The position numbers and the translations under genes were made by a program. Positions 1-9,129 of a stretch of 64,000 nucleotides of DNA are shown piece by piece. The DNA comes from WHTK01 sp963711035 (GTDB lineage Bacteria > Chloroflexota > Dehalococcoidia > DSTF01 > WHTK01): NCBI GenBank assembly GCA_963711035.1, contig CAVQCN010000001.1, forward strand, positions 1,054,001 to 1,118,000. The letters are read 5' to 3'. Position 1 is the first letter of the stretch; every line of letters starts with the position of its first letter. The notes under the pieces are model-generated. The model saw only the letters and a list, made by a program, of their open reading frames with translations, was not told where the DNA came from and ran no database searches.

Positions 1-2888
1 GCGGCGTGTGTGAACGGGTGCTCCGACAGCCAAATGCCCAGCAGCTCTTTTTCCCATGCAAGCAGCTCGCTCTTGGGCAGGGGTGTCGATTCGAGGTCGA
101 TGCCGGAAAGCGGCGTCGCGACTTCGTCGCCGAAGAGGTCGAACATCGTCGTTTGGCCGGTCTCTTTGAGCTTCTGAGCGCCCTGCGAAATGCTGAGGAT
201 GCGGTCCAGGTTGGCGAGCATGGAGCCTCGCGCGTCGGAGCCGCCGACGACGGAGTCAAAGGCGCCGGCCTTGATCAGGCTTTCGAGAGCGCGCTTATTG
301 ACGTTGCGCGGGTTGATGGTGCGACAGAAGTCGTCGAGCGTCGCGAAGCCCGTCTCGCCGCGCGACTCGATCAGCGACTCGGCAGCGCCGGAGCCGACGT
401 TCTTGATCATGGCCAGGCCGAAGCGAATGCCGGTTCGGCCGTCCTCCGTCGCCTCGAGCGAGAAGTTCGGCTGGCTGCGGTTGACGTCGGGTGGCAGCAC
501 GGGCACGCCGAGACGGACGCATTCGTTGTAAGCCTGTGCGATGCGGTCCAGGGTGCCAGCCGGGTGGCTGTCGGCGCCCATGAGGACGGCGCAGAGGTAC
601 TCCTCGGCGTAGTTCGCTTTGAGGTAGGCCGTCTGGTAGGCGATGGTCCCGTAGGAGTAGGAGTGCGCCTTGTTGAACGCGTAGCCGGCGAAGGGCTCAA
701 TCAGGTCGAAGACCTTGCGCGCGTCCTCCTCCGAGTAGCCCTTCGCGATGGCGCCGTTCATGAAGCGATCGCGCTCGGCCTGCATCATGGCGGCGATCTT
801 CTTGCCCATCGCCTTGCGCATGATGTCGGCCTGGCCCAGCGTGTAGCCGCCGAACTTCTGCGCGATCTTCAGCACCTGGTCCTGGAAGACGATGACGCCG
901 TAGGTCTCGTCCAGGATGTCGGCCAGGTCGGGGTGCGGGTTGCTCACCTGCTCCAGGCCATGCTTGGCGCGGCAGAAGGTGCCGATGTGCTGCATCGGGC
1001 CCGGGCGGTACAGCGCGACGAGCGCGGCGAGGTCACCTATCGAAGTGGGCTTCAGCTCCTGCACGGCGCGGCGCATGCCCGCCGATTCGAGCTGGAAGAC
1101 GCCGAACGTTTCGCCCTGGCCCAGCATTTCGAAGCTCTTGGTGTCGCCGTCCGGCAGGTGGGCTAAGTCGATGTTGACGCCGTGACGCTGGTTGATGAGC
1201 TCGACGGCGCGTTCAAGGATGGTCAGGTTCGAGAGGCCCAGGAAGTCCATCTTCACCAGGCCTATGGCCGCTACCTGCTCCATGGCGTACTGCGTCGTCG
1301 GCATCGCCTGGGCGTCGCCGCGCGCCGGGCGGGCCAGCGGCAGGTGCTCGACCAGCGGGTCGGTGCTGATCACGACGCCTGCCGCGTGGGTGCCGGCGTT
1401 GCGGGCCACGCCCTCCAGCTTGCGCGCCGAGTCGACCAGGTTGCGGATCTGCGTATCCGTCTCGTAGGCGGTGCGCAGCTCGGCCGATTCGTTGAGGGCC
1501 CGCTCGAGGGTCATGTGCAGCGCGTTGGGGATGAGGCGCGCGACGCGGTCGACGTCGGCGTAGCTCATGGCCAACGCGCGGCCGACGTCGCGTACTGCGG
1601 CCTTGGCGCCAAGCGTGCCGAAAGTGATGATCTGCGCCACGCGGTCGCTACCGTAGCGGTTTGCGGCGAAGCGCAGTACTTCCTCGCGCCGCTCGTCGGA
1701 GAAGTCGAAGTCGACGTCGGGCGCTTCGGGGCGTTCCAGGTTGAGGAAGCGCTCGAAGACCAGGTTCGCGGCCAGCGGATCGATGTCGGTGACGCCGAGG
1801 CAGTAGAGCACGAGGCTGGCGGCGGCGCTGCCGCGCACGCCCATGCGGATGCCCTGCGAGCGCGCGAAGGTCGCGATCTCGCGCACGATATGGATGTAGT
1901 TGGTGAAGCCGGTCTGCTGCACGACGTCGAGCTCGTAGCGCAGGCGGTCCTCGGCGTCCGGACCGGAGTTGGGCAGCAGGCGGTGCAGACCCTCCCAGCA
2001 GAGGCGTGTCAGATACTCGTGAGACGACTCGCCCGGCGGCAGCTCCGGCTCCGGCAGGTGCAGGCGGCCGAACTCGAGCGTGAGGTCGCACTGCTCGGCG
2101 ATCTTCCAGGTGTTGTCGATCGCCTCCGGGAAGTCGCGGAAGCCATCGCGCATCTCGGCTTCGGAGCGGACGTAGTAGGACGGGTCGGAGAGGCGCATGC
2201 GCTTCTCTTCCTGCACCGTCGCATTCGTGCCGATGCAGAGCAGCACGTCGTGGATGTCGTGGTCGTCTTTGTTGAGGTAGTGCGAGTCGTTGGTCGCGAC
2301 GAGGGGGATGCCCATCTCGCGCGACATGTCGATGATGACCTTCTTGGCCTGGTCGAACTCGGGCAGGTCATGGTCCTGGATCTCGAGATAGTAGCCGTCG
2401 AACACGTCGCGGTACCAGCTGGCCGTGGCCTTCGCCTCGTCGATGCGGCCGTCGAGGATGAGGCGGTGCAGCTCGCCCGACGGGCAGCCCGAGAGGGCGA
2501 TGATGCCTTCGCTGTGCTGCGCCATGAGCTCGCGGTCGATGCGGGGGCGGTAGTAGTAGCCCTCGAGGTGGGAGCTGGTCACCAGTTTGAGCAGGTTGCG
2601 GTAGCCGGTGTTGTTCTTTGCCAGCAGGGTCAGGTGAAAGGGCTGCTTGTCACCGGTGTCGCGGGTCAGCCGCGACCCGGGCGCCACGTAGGCCTCGACG
2701 CCGATGATGGGTTTGATGTCCTGGGCGCGGGCGGCGCGATAGAAGTCGATGGCGCCGTAGAGGGCGCCGTGATCGGTCATGGCGACGGCTTCCTGGCCCA
2801 GCTCCTTGACGCGCTCCATGAGCGGGTGAATGCGGGTCAGGCCGTCGAGCAGCGAGTACTCAGTGTGAAGGTGTAGGTGCGTAAACAT
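1..2888 (-). CDS. dnaE: DNA polymerase III subunit alpha (partial at left edge)
   Basis: Catalytic subunit of the replicative DNA polymerase. The start is ATG at 2888, giving the PHP-domain opening MFTHLHLHTEYSLLDG, which is the usual N-terminus of the family. Reading the minus strand in this frame, the catalytic aspartate motif PDVDFDFSDERR falls near residue 395 (1704-1712), matching the family position of about 400. The helix-hairpin-helix-like signature IKNVGSGAAESLIE is in the same frame near residue 828 (about 370-410). No frame break was seen at these checkpoints. About 962 of an expected 1,150-1,200 residues are present; the C-terminus (OB-fold region) lies beyond position 1. Transcribed divergently from the copper block at 2991. 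Confidence 0.97.
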   Translation of the reverse strand, partial: MFTHLHLHTEYSLLDGLTRIHPLMERVKELGQEAVAMTDHGALYGAIDFYRAARAQDIKPIIGVEAYVAPGSRLTRDTGDKQPFHLTLLAKNNTGYRNLLKLVTSSHLEGYYYRPRIDRELMAQHSEGIIALSGCPSGELHRLILDGRIDEAKATASWYRDVFDGYYLEIQDHDLPEFDQAKKVIIDMSREMGIPLVATNDSHYLNKDDHDIHDVLLCIGTNATVQEEKRMRLSDPSYYVRSEAEMRDGFRDFPEAIDNTWKIAEQCDLTLEFGRLHLPEPELPPGESSHEYLTRLCWEGLHRLLPNSGPDAEDRLRYELDVVQQTGFTNYIHIVREIATFARSQGIRMGVRGSAAASLVLYCLGVTDIDPLAANLVFERFLNLERPEAPDVDFDFSDERREEVLRFAANRYGSDRVAQIITFGTLGAKAAVRDVGRALAMSYADVDRVARLIPNALHMTLERALNESAELRTAYETDTQIRNLVDSARKLEGVARNAGTHAAGVVISTDPLVEHLPLARPARGDAQAMPTTQYAMEQVAAIGLVKMDFLGLSNLTILERAVELINQRHGVNIDLAHLPDGDTKSFEMLGQGETFGVFQLESAGMRRAVQELKPTSIGDLAALVALYRPGPMQHIGTFCRAKHGLEQVSNPHPDLADILDETYGVIVFQDQVLKIAQKFGGYTLGQADIMRKAMGKKIAAMMQAERDRFMNGAIAKGYSEEDARKVFDLIEPFAGYAFNKAHSYSYGTIAYQTAYLKANYAEEYLCAVLMGADSHPAGTLDRIAQAYNECVRLGVPVLPPDVNRSQPNFSLEATEDGRTGIRFGLAMIKNVGSGAAESLIESRGETGFATLDDFCRTINPRNVNKRALESLIKAGAFDSVVGGSDARGSMLANLDRILSISQGAQKLKETGQTTMFDLFGDEVATPLSGIDLESTPLPKSELLAWEKELLGIWLSEHPFTHA

Positions 2889-2990
2889 ATTCGCGTTGTG
2901 ACGGGTTCAGTATAGTCCAGACGGCCCTTGGCCGAGCGGGAAGTTATGTTATCGTTGCGTTGACTTTGCCGGTTCGCGGCAGTCTCCGTT

Positions 2991-3314
2991 ATGAGGTTCC
3001 ACCTAAAGAGACCCACCCTCAAGTCGTCGGTTCCCTGGGTAGCGCAGCTGGCGCTGGCCGCGATCCTCTTTCAGGTTACCGCCATCGATCACGACCTCGG
3101 TCTCGCCGGTGACGAGATGAACCACGTGGCGCACTCGACGCACTGCCACGGCGCCGCTGCTGGCTGCGCGGACCAGGGCGGCATGCTCTCGCTGGCCCTG
3201 CCCCAGCTGCCGCGACTATCTACTCCCGACCCTACGCCCTTCGAGACGCACGTCGATTACGTAACTCCGGCGGAGCCCTTCCTGGGCGTTCCCTTCGAGC
3301 CTCCCCAGCTCTAG
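2991..3314 (+). CDS. Small secreted His/Cys-containing protein upstream of copper genes
   Basis: Predicted 107-residue protein that I do not recognise. It has a basic start (MRFHLKRPTLK) followed by a hydrophobic segment (about residues 14-30), consistent with a signal peptide or single N-terminal anchor. The mature part carries a compact His/Cys patch (HVAHSTHCHGAAAGCAD) that could bind a metal, then a Pro-rich tail. It is transcribed toward and lies 170 bp before a CopC-like gene and a CopC-CopD-cytochrome c gene. A periplasmic or surface copper-binding role is therefore a reasonable inference, but only an inference from composition and neighbours. Similar short His/Cys membrane-anchored proteins (for example the DUF2946 type) often sit beside copper genes. 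Confidence 0.6.
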   Translation: MRFHLKRPTLKSSVPWVAQLALAAILFQVTAIDHDLGLAGDEMNHVAHSTHCHGAAAGCADQGGMLSLALPQLPRLSTPDPTPFETHVDYVTPAEPFLGVPFEPPQL

Positions 3315-3483
3315 ATTTCGCGGCTCCGCCGCGACGTTTATCCATCGTTGTCCAGGCTGGTTGCGGGCGCTTTGCCTGCGGTTTCATTGCTGCTGCTCAG
3401 CGGCGGCAGAACGTTGGCCGCGCACGTGCTAGCTTGGTGTGAGCATCGGTCTCGCTTCGCGGGATCGAGGAGGATATTCCCCC

Positions 3484-4506
3484 ATGCGAAAGCTCTTTGC
3501 AGCTGTCGTCGTGTTGGGGGCGGCTCTGGTCGCCCTCGGTCCGGCGCAGCTCAGCCTGGCGCACTCGCGCCCGGTTCGTTTCGATCCGTCACCCGGCGCC
3601 GTGCTCGACGCGGCGCCCTCAACCATTACCGGCTGGTTCACCAGCGACATTCGCAGCGACGAGAACTCGTTCATCCAGGTCCTCGACGGCTCCGGCCAAC
3701 GCGTCGACCAGGGTGACACGCAGCTCAGCACTGACCGGCGCGAGATGTCGGTCGCGCTGCAGTCAGGCCTCGGTGATGGCGCCTATCTGGTGCACTGGAG
3801 CACCCACGACGACGCCGACGGCGAGGTCTTCTCCGGCTGCCACTACATCTTTGTGGGGCAGGCGGCGGCAGACGCGGCTGCGTCGAATAGTGTCGCCCTG
3901 GACGGCGGCGCCGATTGCCCCGGCACTGTGACTGAGGACAATGGCGGCGCTGCTATCGACATCAGCGTCAAGACCAGCGGCACCAGCGCGACCGTGACGA
4001 TCAACCCAACCGACTTCACGGCGAGGGCGCCCGATGGCACCTCGGTGGACCCAAACTTCGGCCACTACCACATCTACCTGGACAAGCTACCGCTGGACCA
4101 GCTCGAAGGCGGCGACCACCACGACGACTCGGCGATGGCGGGTATGAGCGATTCGAGTACGCCGGTGGCGGATATGAGCAACTCGGCGGCAACGCCGATG
4201 GCCCAGATGGAGGCGCCGAGCGCCGACGCCGCCAACCTGGTGGAGAACCCGATCATGGCGTTCAGCAACAGCTACACGTTTACCAACCTGCAGCCCGGCG
4301 TTCACACGATCGCCGTTGCTTTGAACCACGACAACCACACGCCGTTTAACCCGCCCGTGATCGCCACGCAGAGCTTCTCCATCAAGGGCTCGACGAGCAG
4401 CAGCGGTAGCAATGGCGTGCCCTTGTGGACCTTGTTCGTGACCGGTGGTCTGGCCGTCGTGGGCTTGGTCGTCGGCGCGTACGGCTTGACGAAAAAGTCC
4501 GCGTAA
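3484..4506 (+). CDS. CopC-domain protein with C-terminal membrane anchor
   Basis: 340-residue extracytoplasmic copper-binding protein. The start is ATG at 3484, preceded by a good GAGGAGG site (about 3468-3474); longer in-frame starts lack this. A signal peptide ends at 'LSLA', leaving His27 as the first mature residue, as in CopC where the N-terminal amine and His bind Cu(II). Residues 27-125 form the CopC-like beta-barrel (SRPVRFDPSPGAVLD). A second region contains His/Met/Asp-rich stretches (DHHDDSAMAGM, repeated Met-containing units to about residue 240) that look like additional copper ligands. A single C-terminal helix with KKSA end anchors it. It sits 15 bp before the CopC-CopD fusion gene, so both are probably one operon for copper uptake or delivery to oxidases. 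Confidence 0.85.
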   Translation: MRKLFAAVVVLGAALVALGPAQLSLAHSRPVRFDPSPGAVLDAAPSTITGWFTSDIRSDENSFIQVLDGSGQRVDQGDTQLSTDRREMSVALQSGLGDGAYLVHWSTHDDADGEVFSGCHYIFVGQAAADAAASNSVALDGGADCPGTVTEDNGGAAIDISVKTSGTSATVTINPTDFTARAPDGTSVDPNFGHYHIYLDKLPLDQLEGGDHHDDSAMAGMSDSSTPVADMSNSAATPMAQMEAPSADAANLVENPIMAFSNSYTFTNLQPGVHTIAVALNHDNHTPFNPPVIATQSFSIKGSTSSSGSNGVPLWTLFVTGGLAVVGLVVGAYGLTKKSA

Positions 4507-4521
4507 TCGTGGAGGACTGAC

Positions 4522-6918
4522 GTGAGGATGAGTGGTCGATTAGCGGCTCTGCTGTTGCTGATAGCGCTGGCGATCGGTGTTTCGATTGGCGGCGGCGATC
4601 GCGTGGCGGAGGCGCATGCCCTTCTGGTGCGTGCCGATCCTCCCGTGAACTCGCAGCTGCGCACGCCGCCGACCGAGCTCACCCTGTACTTCAGCGAGCC
4701 CCTGGAGCAGAAGTACAGCACCGTTCGGGTGGTGGACCAGAACAACGCGCGCGTCGACGACCACGTGGAGTTCGACGACACCAACAACGCGGTGATGCAC
4801 GTCTTTCTCAAGGACGTGCAGCCTGGCTACATCACGGTAGACTGGGCGACTGTCTCGCTGGTAGACGGTCACCGAGTTACTGGCAGCTACCCACTCACCA
4901 TCCTCAATCCTGACGGCAGCGTGCCGGCCGGCAAACCACCGTCGGCCGGCAGCTCCGTCAGTGGCACCAACGCTGACGTGATCCGCGTCATCGCGAAGTG
5001 GTTCATCCTGGCCGGCGCTGCCTTCCTCACCGGCGCGATGGCCTTTGTCGTCTTCATCTCGCCGATCTTCCAGGGCCCGGCTGCCGAGCGTTCCCGGCGG
5101 GCGCTGGACCGCGTCGCGCTGATAATCGCCGGTGTGTCGCTGGTGGTGATGCTGCTGGCGGGGCTCCTCGAGCTACAAAGGCAGGCGCACATCATCGGCG
5201 TCAGTATCAGCTCCGTGCTCGATACTCGTTGGGGGCGGCGCTGGCTGGCACGGCTGGTCGTCACTGGCGTCATCGTCGTGCTGACAGCCAGCCTCGTCGT
5301 TACGAAGCCCGGCTCAGCGCGCCGTCTTGTCGGCGGGCTGGGGTTCATCGGCTGCCTGGGCTTCCTGGGGCTCGTCTCGAGCGTCAGCCACAGCGCGGCA
5401 GGCGATGGCGCCTTCTGGGCGGCCGGCGCCGACTTCATTCATCTGCTGACGGCGTCGCTGTGGATCGGACTGCTCGCCCTCATGGCCGTCATGTTCATCT
5501 ACGGCCGGCGTCTGGCGGACGGTGAGCGCTACCAGGTGCTCGCGGCCGGCCTGCAGCGCTTCTCCGCGATCGCCGTGATCAGCCTGGCGCTGTTGCTGTT
5601 CACCGGCACTTTCAACGCCGTGATCGAGGTGGGACAGCTCTCCGACCTGCTGCACTCCGGCTACGGCTTCACGCTGCTGCTCAAGCTGCTGCTGATCATC
5701 CCGTTGCTGGCCGTCGGCATCGTGAACGCGTACATCCTGCGGCCCGAACTCGTCACGGAGCTGGCGGTGCCGGGCAACCCGCAGGGCCATCGAGAGACGC
5801 TGCGCCATCTGGAGGCACGGCTGCGCAACTTGATCCGGGTCGAGCTGGCGCTGGCGCTGGGTGTGCTGGCGATCGTCGCCGTGCTCGTGCAGCTGACGCC
5901 GACCCGAGGACGGCTCGATGTGGGCGGTCAGGCGGGCAAGTACATTCAATCGATGGATCAGGATGGCATCTCCGCCACGCTGGTGGTCGACCCGAACCAG
6001 CCCGGCATCAATACGTTCGAGGTCGATATCACGGGCGCCGTCGATACGGTGCAGCAGGTGCGGCTCGACTTCACCCAGCCCGGCACCAACGAGGCGCGCC
6101 TCGTCCTCGAGGCTTCCAACTCCAACCCGGCGTATTTCTACCTGGGCAAGGGCCCGTACCTGGGTCAGCCTGGCGACTGGCAGATCGGCGTCGACATCCG
6201 GCGCAGCGTTGGCAACGACCTGCTCCTGCCGTTCAAAGTAACCGTGCCGGCCAGTCCGTCGGCGTCGGCAACCAGCCCGGAGAATGCCTTCGCCTTCCCT
6301 GTGTCGCTGACCGTTGGCTCGGCCGCGTTGCTGGCCCTTGCCGGCGTCCTGGCGCTGGGCTTCGTCTACGCAGGCGTGGCGCGTCCGGGCCGGCCGGGTG
6401 GCTACGCCGGCCCGATCGCGATCGGGCTGGCGGGTCATATGCCTCGCTGGCGTCCCGCGTATTCCCTCGGTGGGCTGATCATCATCGGCGTTGGCCTTGG
6501 ATCTGCTATTCGGGGCTCATTCGCATTCGGCGTTGTCGAACAAGCAGGCGACGGCGGGCAATCCCGTCCCGTCGACGGCTGCGTCGATCCAGCGCGGCGA
6601 GACGTTGTTCATGAACAACTGCACGCAGTGTCACGGCCAGGACGGTCGCGGCGACGGGCCCCTCGCCAACTCGCTGCCTATCAAGCCCGCCAACCTGTAC
6701 GACCACGTTCCGTACCACGCGGACCAGTTCTTCTTCAGCCTCATGACCAACGGCATCGCCGGCTATATGCCGGGGTTCAAGGACACGATCAGCGAGCAGG
6801 ACCGCTGGAACATCCTCAACTTCCTGCGCAGCAAGTTCGGCCAGCAGCCGGCCACGTCGCTGGCCGGCTCACCGTGATGGCGGGGCGCTCGGGGCCGCGT
6901 GCTACGATGCACTCGTGA
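4522..6918 (+). CDS. CopC-CopD fusion copper transport protein; genuine coding leaves this frame at about 6510
   Basis: The frame starts at GTG 4522 with GGAGGA just upstream. A signal peptide is followed by a CopC domain starting at His32 (HALLVRADPP), then a block of roughly eight to nine membrane helices of the CopD family (about residues 155-475). After that come an extracytoplasmic beta-rich domain (about 480-580) and two more helices. This is the YcnJ-like CopC-CopD architecture, expected to move copper across the membrane. From about 6515 the frame becomes low-complexity Arg/Pro-rich text, while the next frame encodes a c-type cytochrome. The natural protein is therefore most likely a CopC-CopD-cytochrome c fusion broken by one extra base in or near the G run at about 6512-6516; the remaining 130 codons to 6918 are not real coding sequence. 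Confidence 0.85.
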   Translation: MRMSGRLAALLLLIALAIGVSIGGGDRVAEAHALLVRADPPVNSQLRTPPTELTLYFSEPLEQKYSTVRVVDQNNARVDDHVEFDDTNNAVMHVFLKDVQPGYITVDWATVSLVDGHRVTGSYPLTILNPDGSVPAGKPPSAGSSVSGTNADVIRVIAKWFILAGAAFLTGAMAFVVFISPIFQGPAAERSRRALDRVALIIAGVSLVVMLLAGLLELQRQAHIIGVSISSVLDTRWGRRWLARLVVTGVIVVLTASLVVTKPGSARRLVGGLGFIGCLGFLGLVSSVSHSAAGDGAFWAAGADFIHLLTASLWIGLLALMAVMFIYGRRLADGERYQVLAAGLQRFSAIAVISLALLLFTGTFNAVIEVGQLSDLLHSGYGFTLLLKLLLIIPLLAVGIVNAYILRPELVTELAVPGNPQGHRETLRHLEARLRNLIRVELALALGVLAIVAVLVQLTPTRGRLDVGGQAGKYIQSMDQDGISATLVVDPNQPGINTFEVDITGAVDTVQQVRLDFTQPGTNEARLVLEASNSNPAYFYLGKGPYLGQPGDWQIGVDIRRSVGNDLLLPFKVTVPASPSASATSPENAFAFPVSLTVGSAALLALAGVLALGFVYAGVARPGRPGGYAGPIAIGLAGHMPRWRPAYSLGGLIIIGVGLGSAIRGSFAFGVVEQAGDGGQSRPVDGCVDPARRDVVHEQLHAVSRPGRSRRRAPRQLAAYQARQPVRPRSVPRGPVLLQPHDQRHRRLYAGVQGHDQRAGPLEHPQLPAQQVRPAAGHVAGRLTVMAGRSGPRATMHS
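6491..6877 (+). CDS. Class I cytochrome c domain (C-terminal part of the CopD fusion, frame-shifted)
   Basis: This frame is open from 6479 and the first start-like codon is TTG at 6491, with no ribosome binding site and no signal peptide. An independent gene is therefore unlikely. It encodes a mono-heme cytochrome c: residues about 34-40 contain RGETLFMNNC, then the heme-binding CTQCH followed by GQDGRGDGP, and a distal Met in GYMPGFKD before a final amphipathic helix (DRWNILNFLRS). CopD proteins carrying such a C-terminal cytochrome c are familiar, so the simplest reading is that 4522-6877 is one gene. The cytochrome would face outside and could reduce or pass electrons to copper or to an oxidase. 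Confidence 0.8.
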   Translation: MALDLLFGAHSHSALSNKQATAGNPVPSTAASIQRGETLFMNNCTQCHGQDGRGDGPLANSLPIKPANLYDHVPYHADQFFFSLMTNGIAGYMPGFKDTISEQDRWNILNFLRSKFGQQPATSLAGSP

Positions 6919-7199
6919 ATGACCTGTACGAGCGCGTCGACCAGGCGCTGGACGAGATCCGGCCTTACATCCACTCCCATGCCGGCGATGTGAACATCGT
7001 CGACGTGACCGACGACGGCGTCGTCAAACTGCAGATGGTGGGCACCTGCCATGGCTGCCCCATGAGCATGCTGACCCTGCGCCTCGGCATCGAGCGCATC
7101 CTCATGGAGAAGGTCGAGGGCGTCAAAGAGGTCGTCTCGCTACGCCCAGACGACTTCGATTTGGAAGCGCCGGACGAGGCTGACGCCGCCGGCAGCTGA
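6915..7199 (+). CDS. NifU-like C-terminal domain Fe-S scaffold protein
   Basis: 94-residue stand-alone NifU C-terminal domain protein of the Nfu type. Evidence is the helix IRPYIHSHAGDVNIVDV, the core strand VVKLQMVGTCHGCPMS, which holds the CxxC cluster ligands, and the following helix MLTLRLGIERILMEKV. Nfu proteins assemble or carry [4Fe-4S] clusters and hand them to client enzymes. The start is GTG at 6915. No strong ribosome binding site is visible, and the start lies just downstream of the cytochrome c reading frame (stop at 6877), so translation may be coupled or transcription continuous. The acidic C-terminal tail (about 15 residues) is a lineage variation. Confidence 0.9.
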   Translation: MNDLYERVDQALDEIRPYIHSHAGDVNIVDVTDDGVVKLQMVGTCHGCPMSMLTLRLGIERILMEKVEGVKEVVSLRPDDFDLEAPDEADAAGS

Positions 7200-7326
7200 G
7201 TTACTGACCACCGACGAATCTCCTACACCGCGCCGTTGTTGCCCTGAGCCGTCGCTCTGTGTCTAATGCGCCCATGCCTGCCTGTGCGGGCCCTGCGAGA
7301 GAGAACAAGGAAGGGCGTGGCAACTC

Positions 7327-8193
7327 GTGGAATCCAACCTGCCGCTCGGTATCAGCCAGGGACTCGACCTGACGAAGCTCGATTCGATTACGCCGGAGGA
7401 GCTCAACAACAACCTGTTCGCCGGCTGGCGCTGGCGTGGCTCGCTTTACAACGTCTACGCCCAGAGCCTGATGCTCGATTTCAACCCTGAGTTCGCGAAA
7501 CTGCATCGCTGGAACGCGGACCTCTTCGCCCAGCCCAACGCGACCAACGTCGTGCTCTTCAGCATGCAGAACCTGCACAGCTACATGATGAGTGGCTGGG
7601 AGGTTGGTATCCTCAACGAGTTCCATGCCTTGCGCCGTAACGGCATGACGCTGAACCAGCTGATGGAGATCGTCCTGTTCGGGCAGCTTCACGCCGGCAT
7701 GCGCGGTCTCGGCCACGTCTATCGCGCCGTCGGCGACCTCATCCCCGTCTGGAAGGACCCGGATCAGCCCGTCCCCTGGCCCGACGGCTGGGCTCCCGAC
7801 CCGGACGCCTTCAAGTCCGGCCTCGACATGTCCCAGCGCCGCATGACCGATGCGGATCGCAAGAACCTGACTGACTGGTACGAGAGGACGATCGGTGAGG
7901 TGCCCAACTCGGTTGCCTTCGCGATGAAACGCTACCCGGAGTTCCTCAAGATCACGCGTGCCAAGTGGGAGGTAGCGATCCGGACGCTGCCGAAGCAGGT
8001 CGTCCCCTACATTCTCCTGCGGCACAACACGATTACGAACAACGAGGAAGGTCTGCGGGAAGCGACGCTCCTGGCGAAGGCCTGGGGCGTTTCTTCCACC
8101 CTGATCGTGCAGGCCATCAGCGTCTCGGCCGCCTACTTCACCGGCCTCGAAGGGTTGTACGCGGCGCACAACGTGGTCGACGAGCTGCTCTAG
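7327..8193 (+). CDS. Carboxymuconolactone decarboxylase (AhpD)-like two-domain protein
   Basis: 288-residue, mainly helical protein. Two stretches resemble CMD/AhpD helical repeats: residues about 75-140 (ending QLMEIVLFGQLHAGMRG) and about 220-285 (REATLLAKAWGVSS and following helix). The active CxxC of AhpD is absent, so peroxidase activity of that type is not expected; CMD relatives without CxxC include decarboxylases and uncharacterised proteins. The start is GTG at 7327 behind AAGGAAGGG (about 7308-7316). It lies 9 bp before the tandem SnoaL-like gene and is almost certainly co-transcribed with it. The pair could act on a small hydrophobic or aromatic metabolite, but nothing in the sequence names the substrate. 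Confidence 0.5.
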   Translation: MESNLPLGISQGLDLTKLDSITPEELNNNLFAGWRWRGSLYNVYAQSLMLDFNPEFAKLHRWNADLFAQPNATNVVLFSMQNLHSYMMSGWEVGILNEFHALRRNGMTLNQLMEIVLFGQLHAGMRGLGHVYRAVGDLIPVWKDPDQPVPWPDGWAPDPDAFKSGLDMSQRRMTDADRKNLTDWYERTIGEVPNSVAFAMKRYPEFLKITRAKWEVAIRTLPKQVVPYILLRHNTITNNEEGLREATLLAKAWGVSSTLIVQAISVSAAYFTGLEGLYAAHNVVDELL

Positions 8194-8202
8194 GAGGATG
8201 TC

Positions 8203-9125
8203 GTGGCGAACACACTGAGTGCTGAAGATCGCATCCGGGTGATGGAGCTCATCGCCGACTACGCCATCAATCTGGATGGCGGCTACCTCGATCGGTACGT
8301 GGGCAGCTTCACGCCGGACGCCGCACTGACGAATCGCACCGGGAGCTACGAGGGAGAGGCGACGATCCGCGACTACGTCGGACACCTGATCGAGATCGGC
8401 CAGGCGGGTCCGGCGTCGGGCATCCGCCATTTCATCGGCCTGCCGCTGCTTCAGGGCGACGGCGATTCCTGTCACGCCAGCGCCTACCTCGCGATCCCCG
8501 GCTCGCTCGACGGCGGACCCATCGTCACCTACCTGGTGGGTGTCTACGAGCTGGACTTCGTCAAGTTGGGCGGCGATTGGCGGTTCAAGATTCGTCATTC
8601 GCGTATGGACCTGATCGGCCCCGACCGTCCCGTCGGTGAACCGGTGACCGAGCGCAGCTTCCCCGCACCGCCGCGCCGTCAGGACTCGATGAGCGCCGAG
8701 GACAAGATCGAGGTGATCGACCTGCTGGCAGGCTACGCGTTCCTGCTGGATGGCGGCGACGCTGCCGGGTACGCGGACCAGTTCACGCCGGACGGCGTCT
8801 TCGATGGCGGTGGCGATCCGGTTCGCGGCCGCGCGGCCATCGAAGAGCTCGTCAGAGGCATCGTCGAACGCAACGCCAGTCGAGGCACGAAGATGCGCCA
8901 CATGATGGGCATCCCGTCGATCCGCGGCGACTCGCAGAGCTGCGAAGCGGAGACCTATCTGCTTCTCCTCCGCCAGGCTGGTGACGGGCCGATCGAGATA
9001 CGGACCATCGGCTTCTACCAGGACGAGATCGTCAAGCACGAAGGGCGCTGGCGTTTCCAGAAGCGCACGTTCCGGCCCCAGATTACGGGCGGGAGAGCAA
9101 GCGGAGGACGCGGCCGGTCGGGTAG
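8203..9125 (+). CDS. Tandem SnoaL-like (NTF2-fold) protein; stop lost by a probable indel
   Basis: Two copies of a SnoaL-like/NTF2-fold domain in one chain: residues about 4-150 and about 165-300. Each opens with an SAEDxIxVxxLxxxYA helix and the core DGG..Y...FTPD, and each ends in a WRFxxR strand. GTG at 8203 follows TAGGAGGATGTC. These folds often act as hydroxylating, cyclase or dehydratase enzymes on small molecules. The frame then runs without a stop to 10152, straight through the antisense of the aspartokinase gene, which is not credible. One extra C in the CCCC run at 9076-9079 would bring a short tail (ending near ...RTRPVG) to a TAG at 9123-9125, so I place the end there. Confidence 0.65.
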
Positions 9126-9129
9126 TTCG

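Noticed and set aside
1182..2876. Long plus-strand open frame (564 codons)
   Set aside because: It is the antisense of dnaE; the minus-strand frame carries family motifs in order and the plus-strand product has no recognisable domain.
5314..6438. Minus-strand 374-codon frame over copD
   Set aside because: Shadow of the GC-rich CopD gene; His/Gln/Arg-rich text without motifs.
7201..9039. Minus-strand frame of 612 codons over the CMD/SnoaL genes
   Set aside because: High-GC shadow frame; no start signal, no motif, and the plus-strand genes explain the region.
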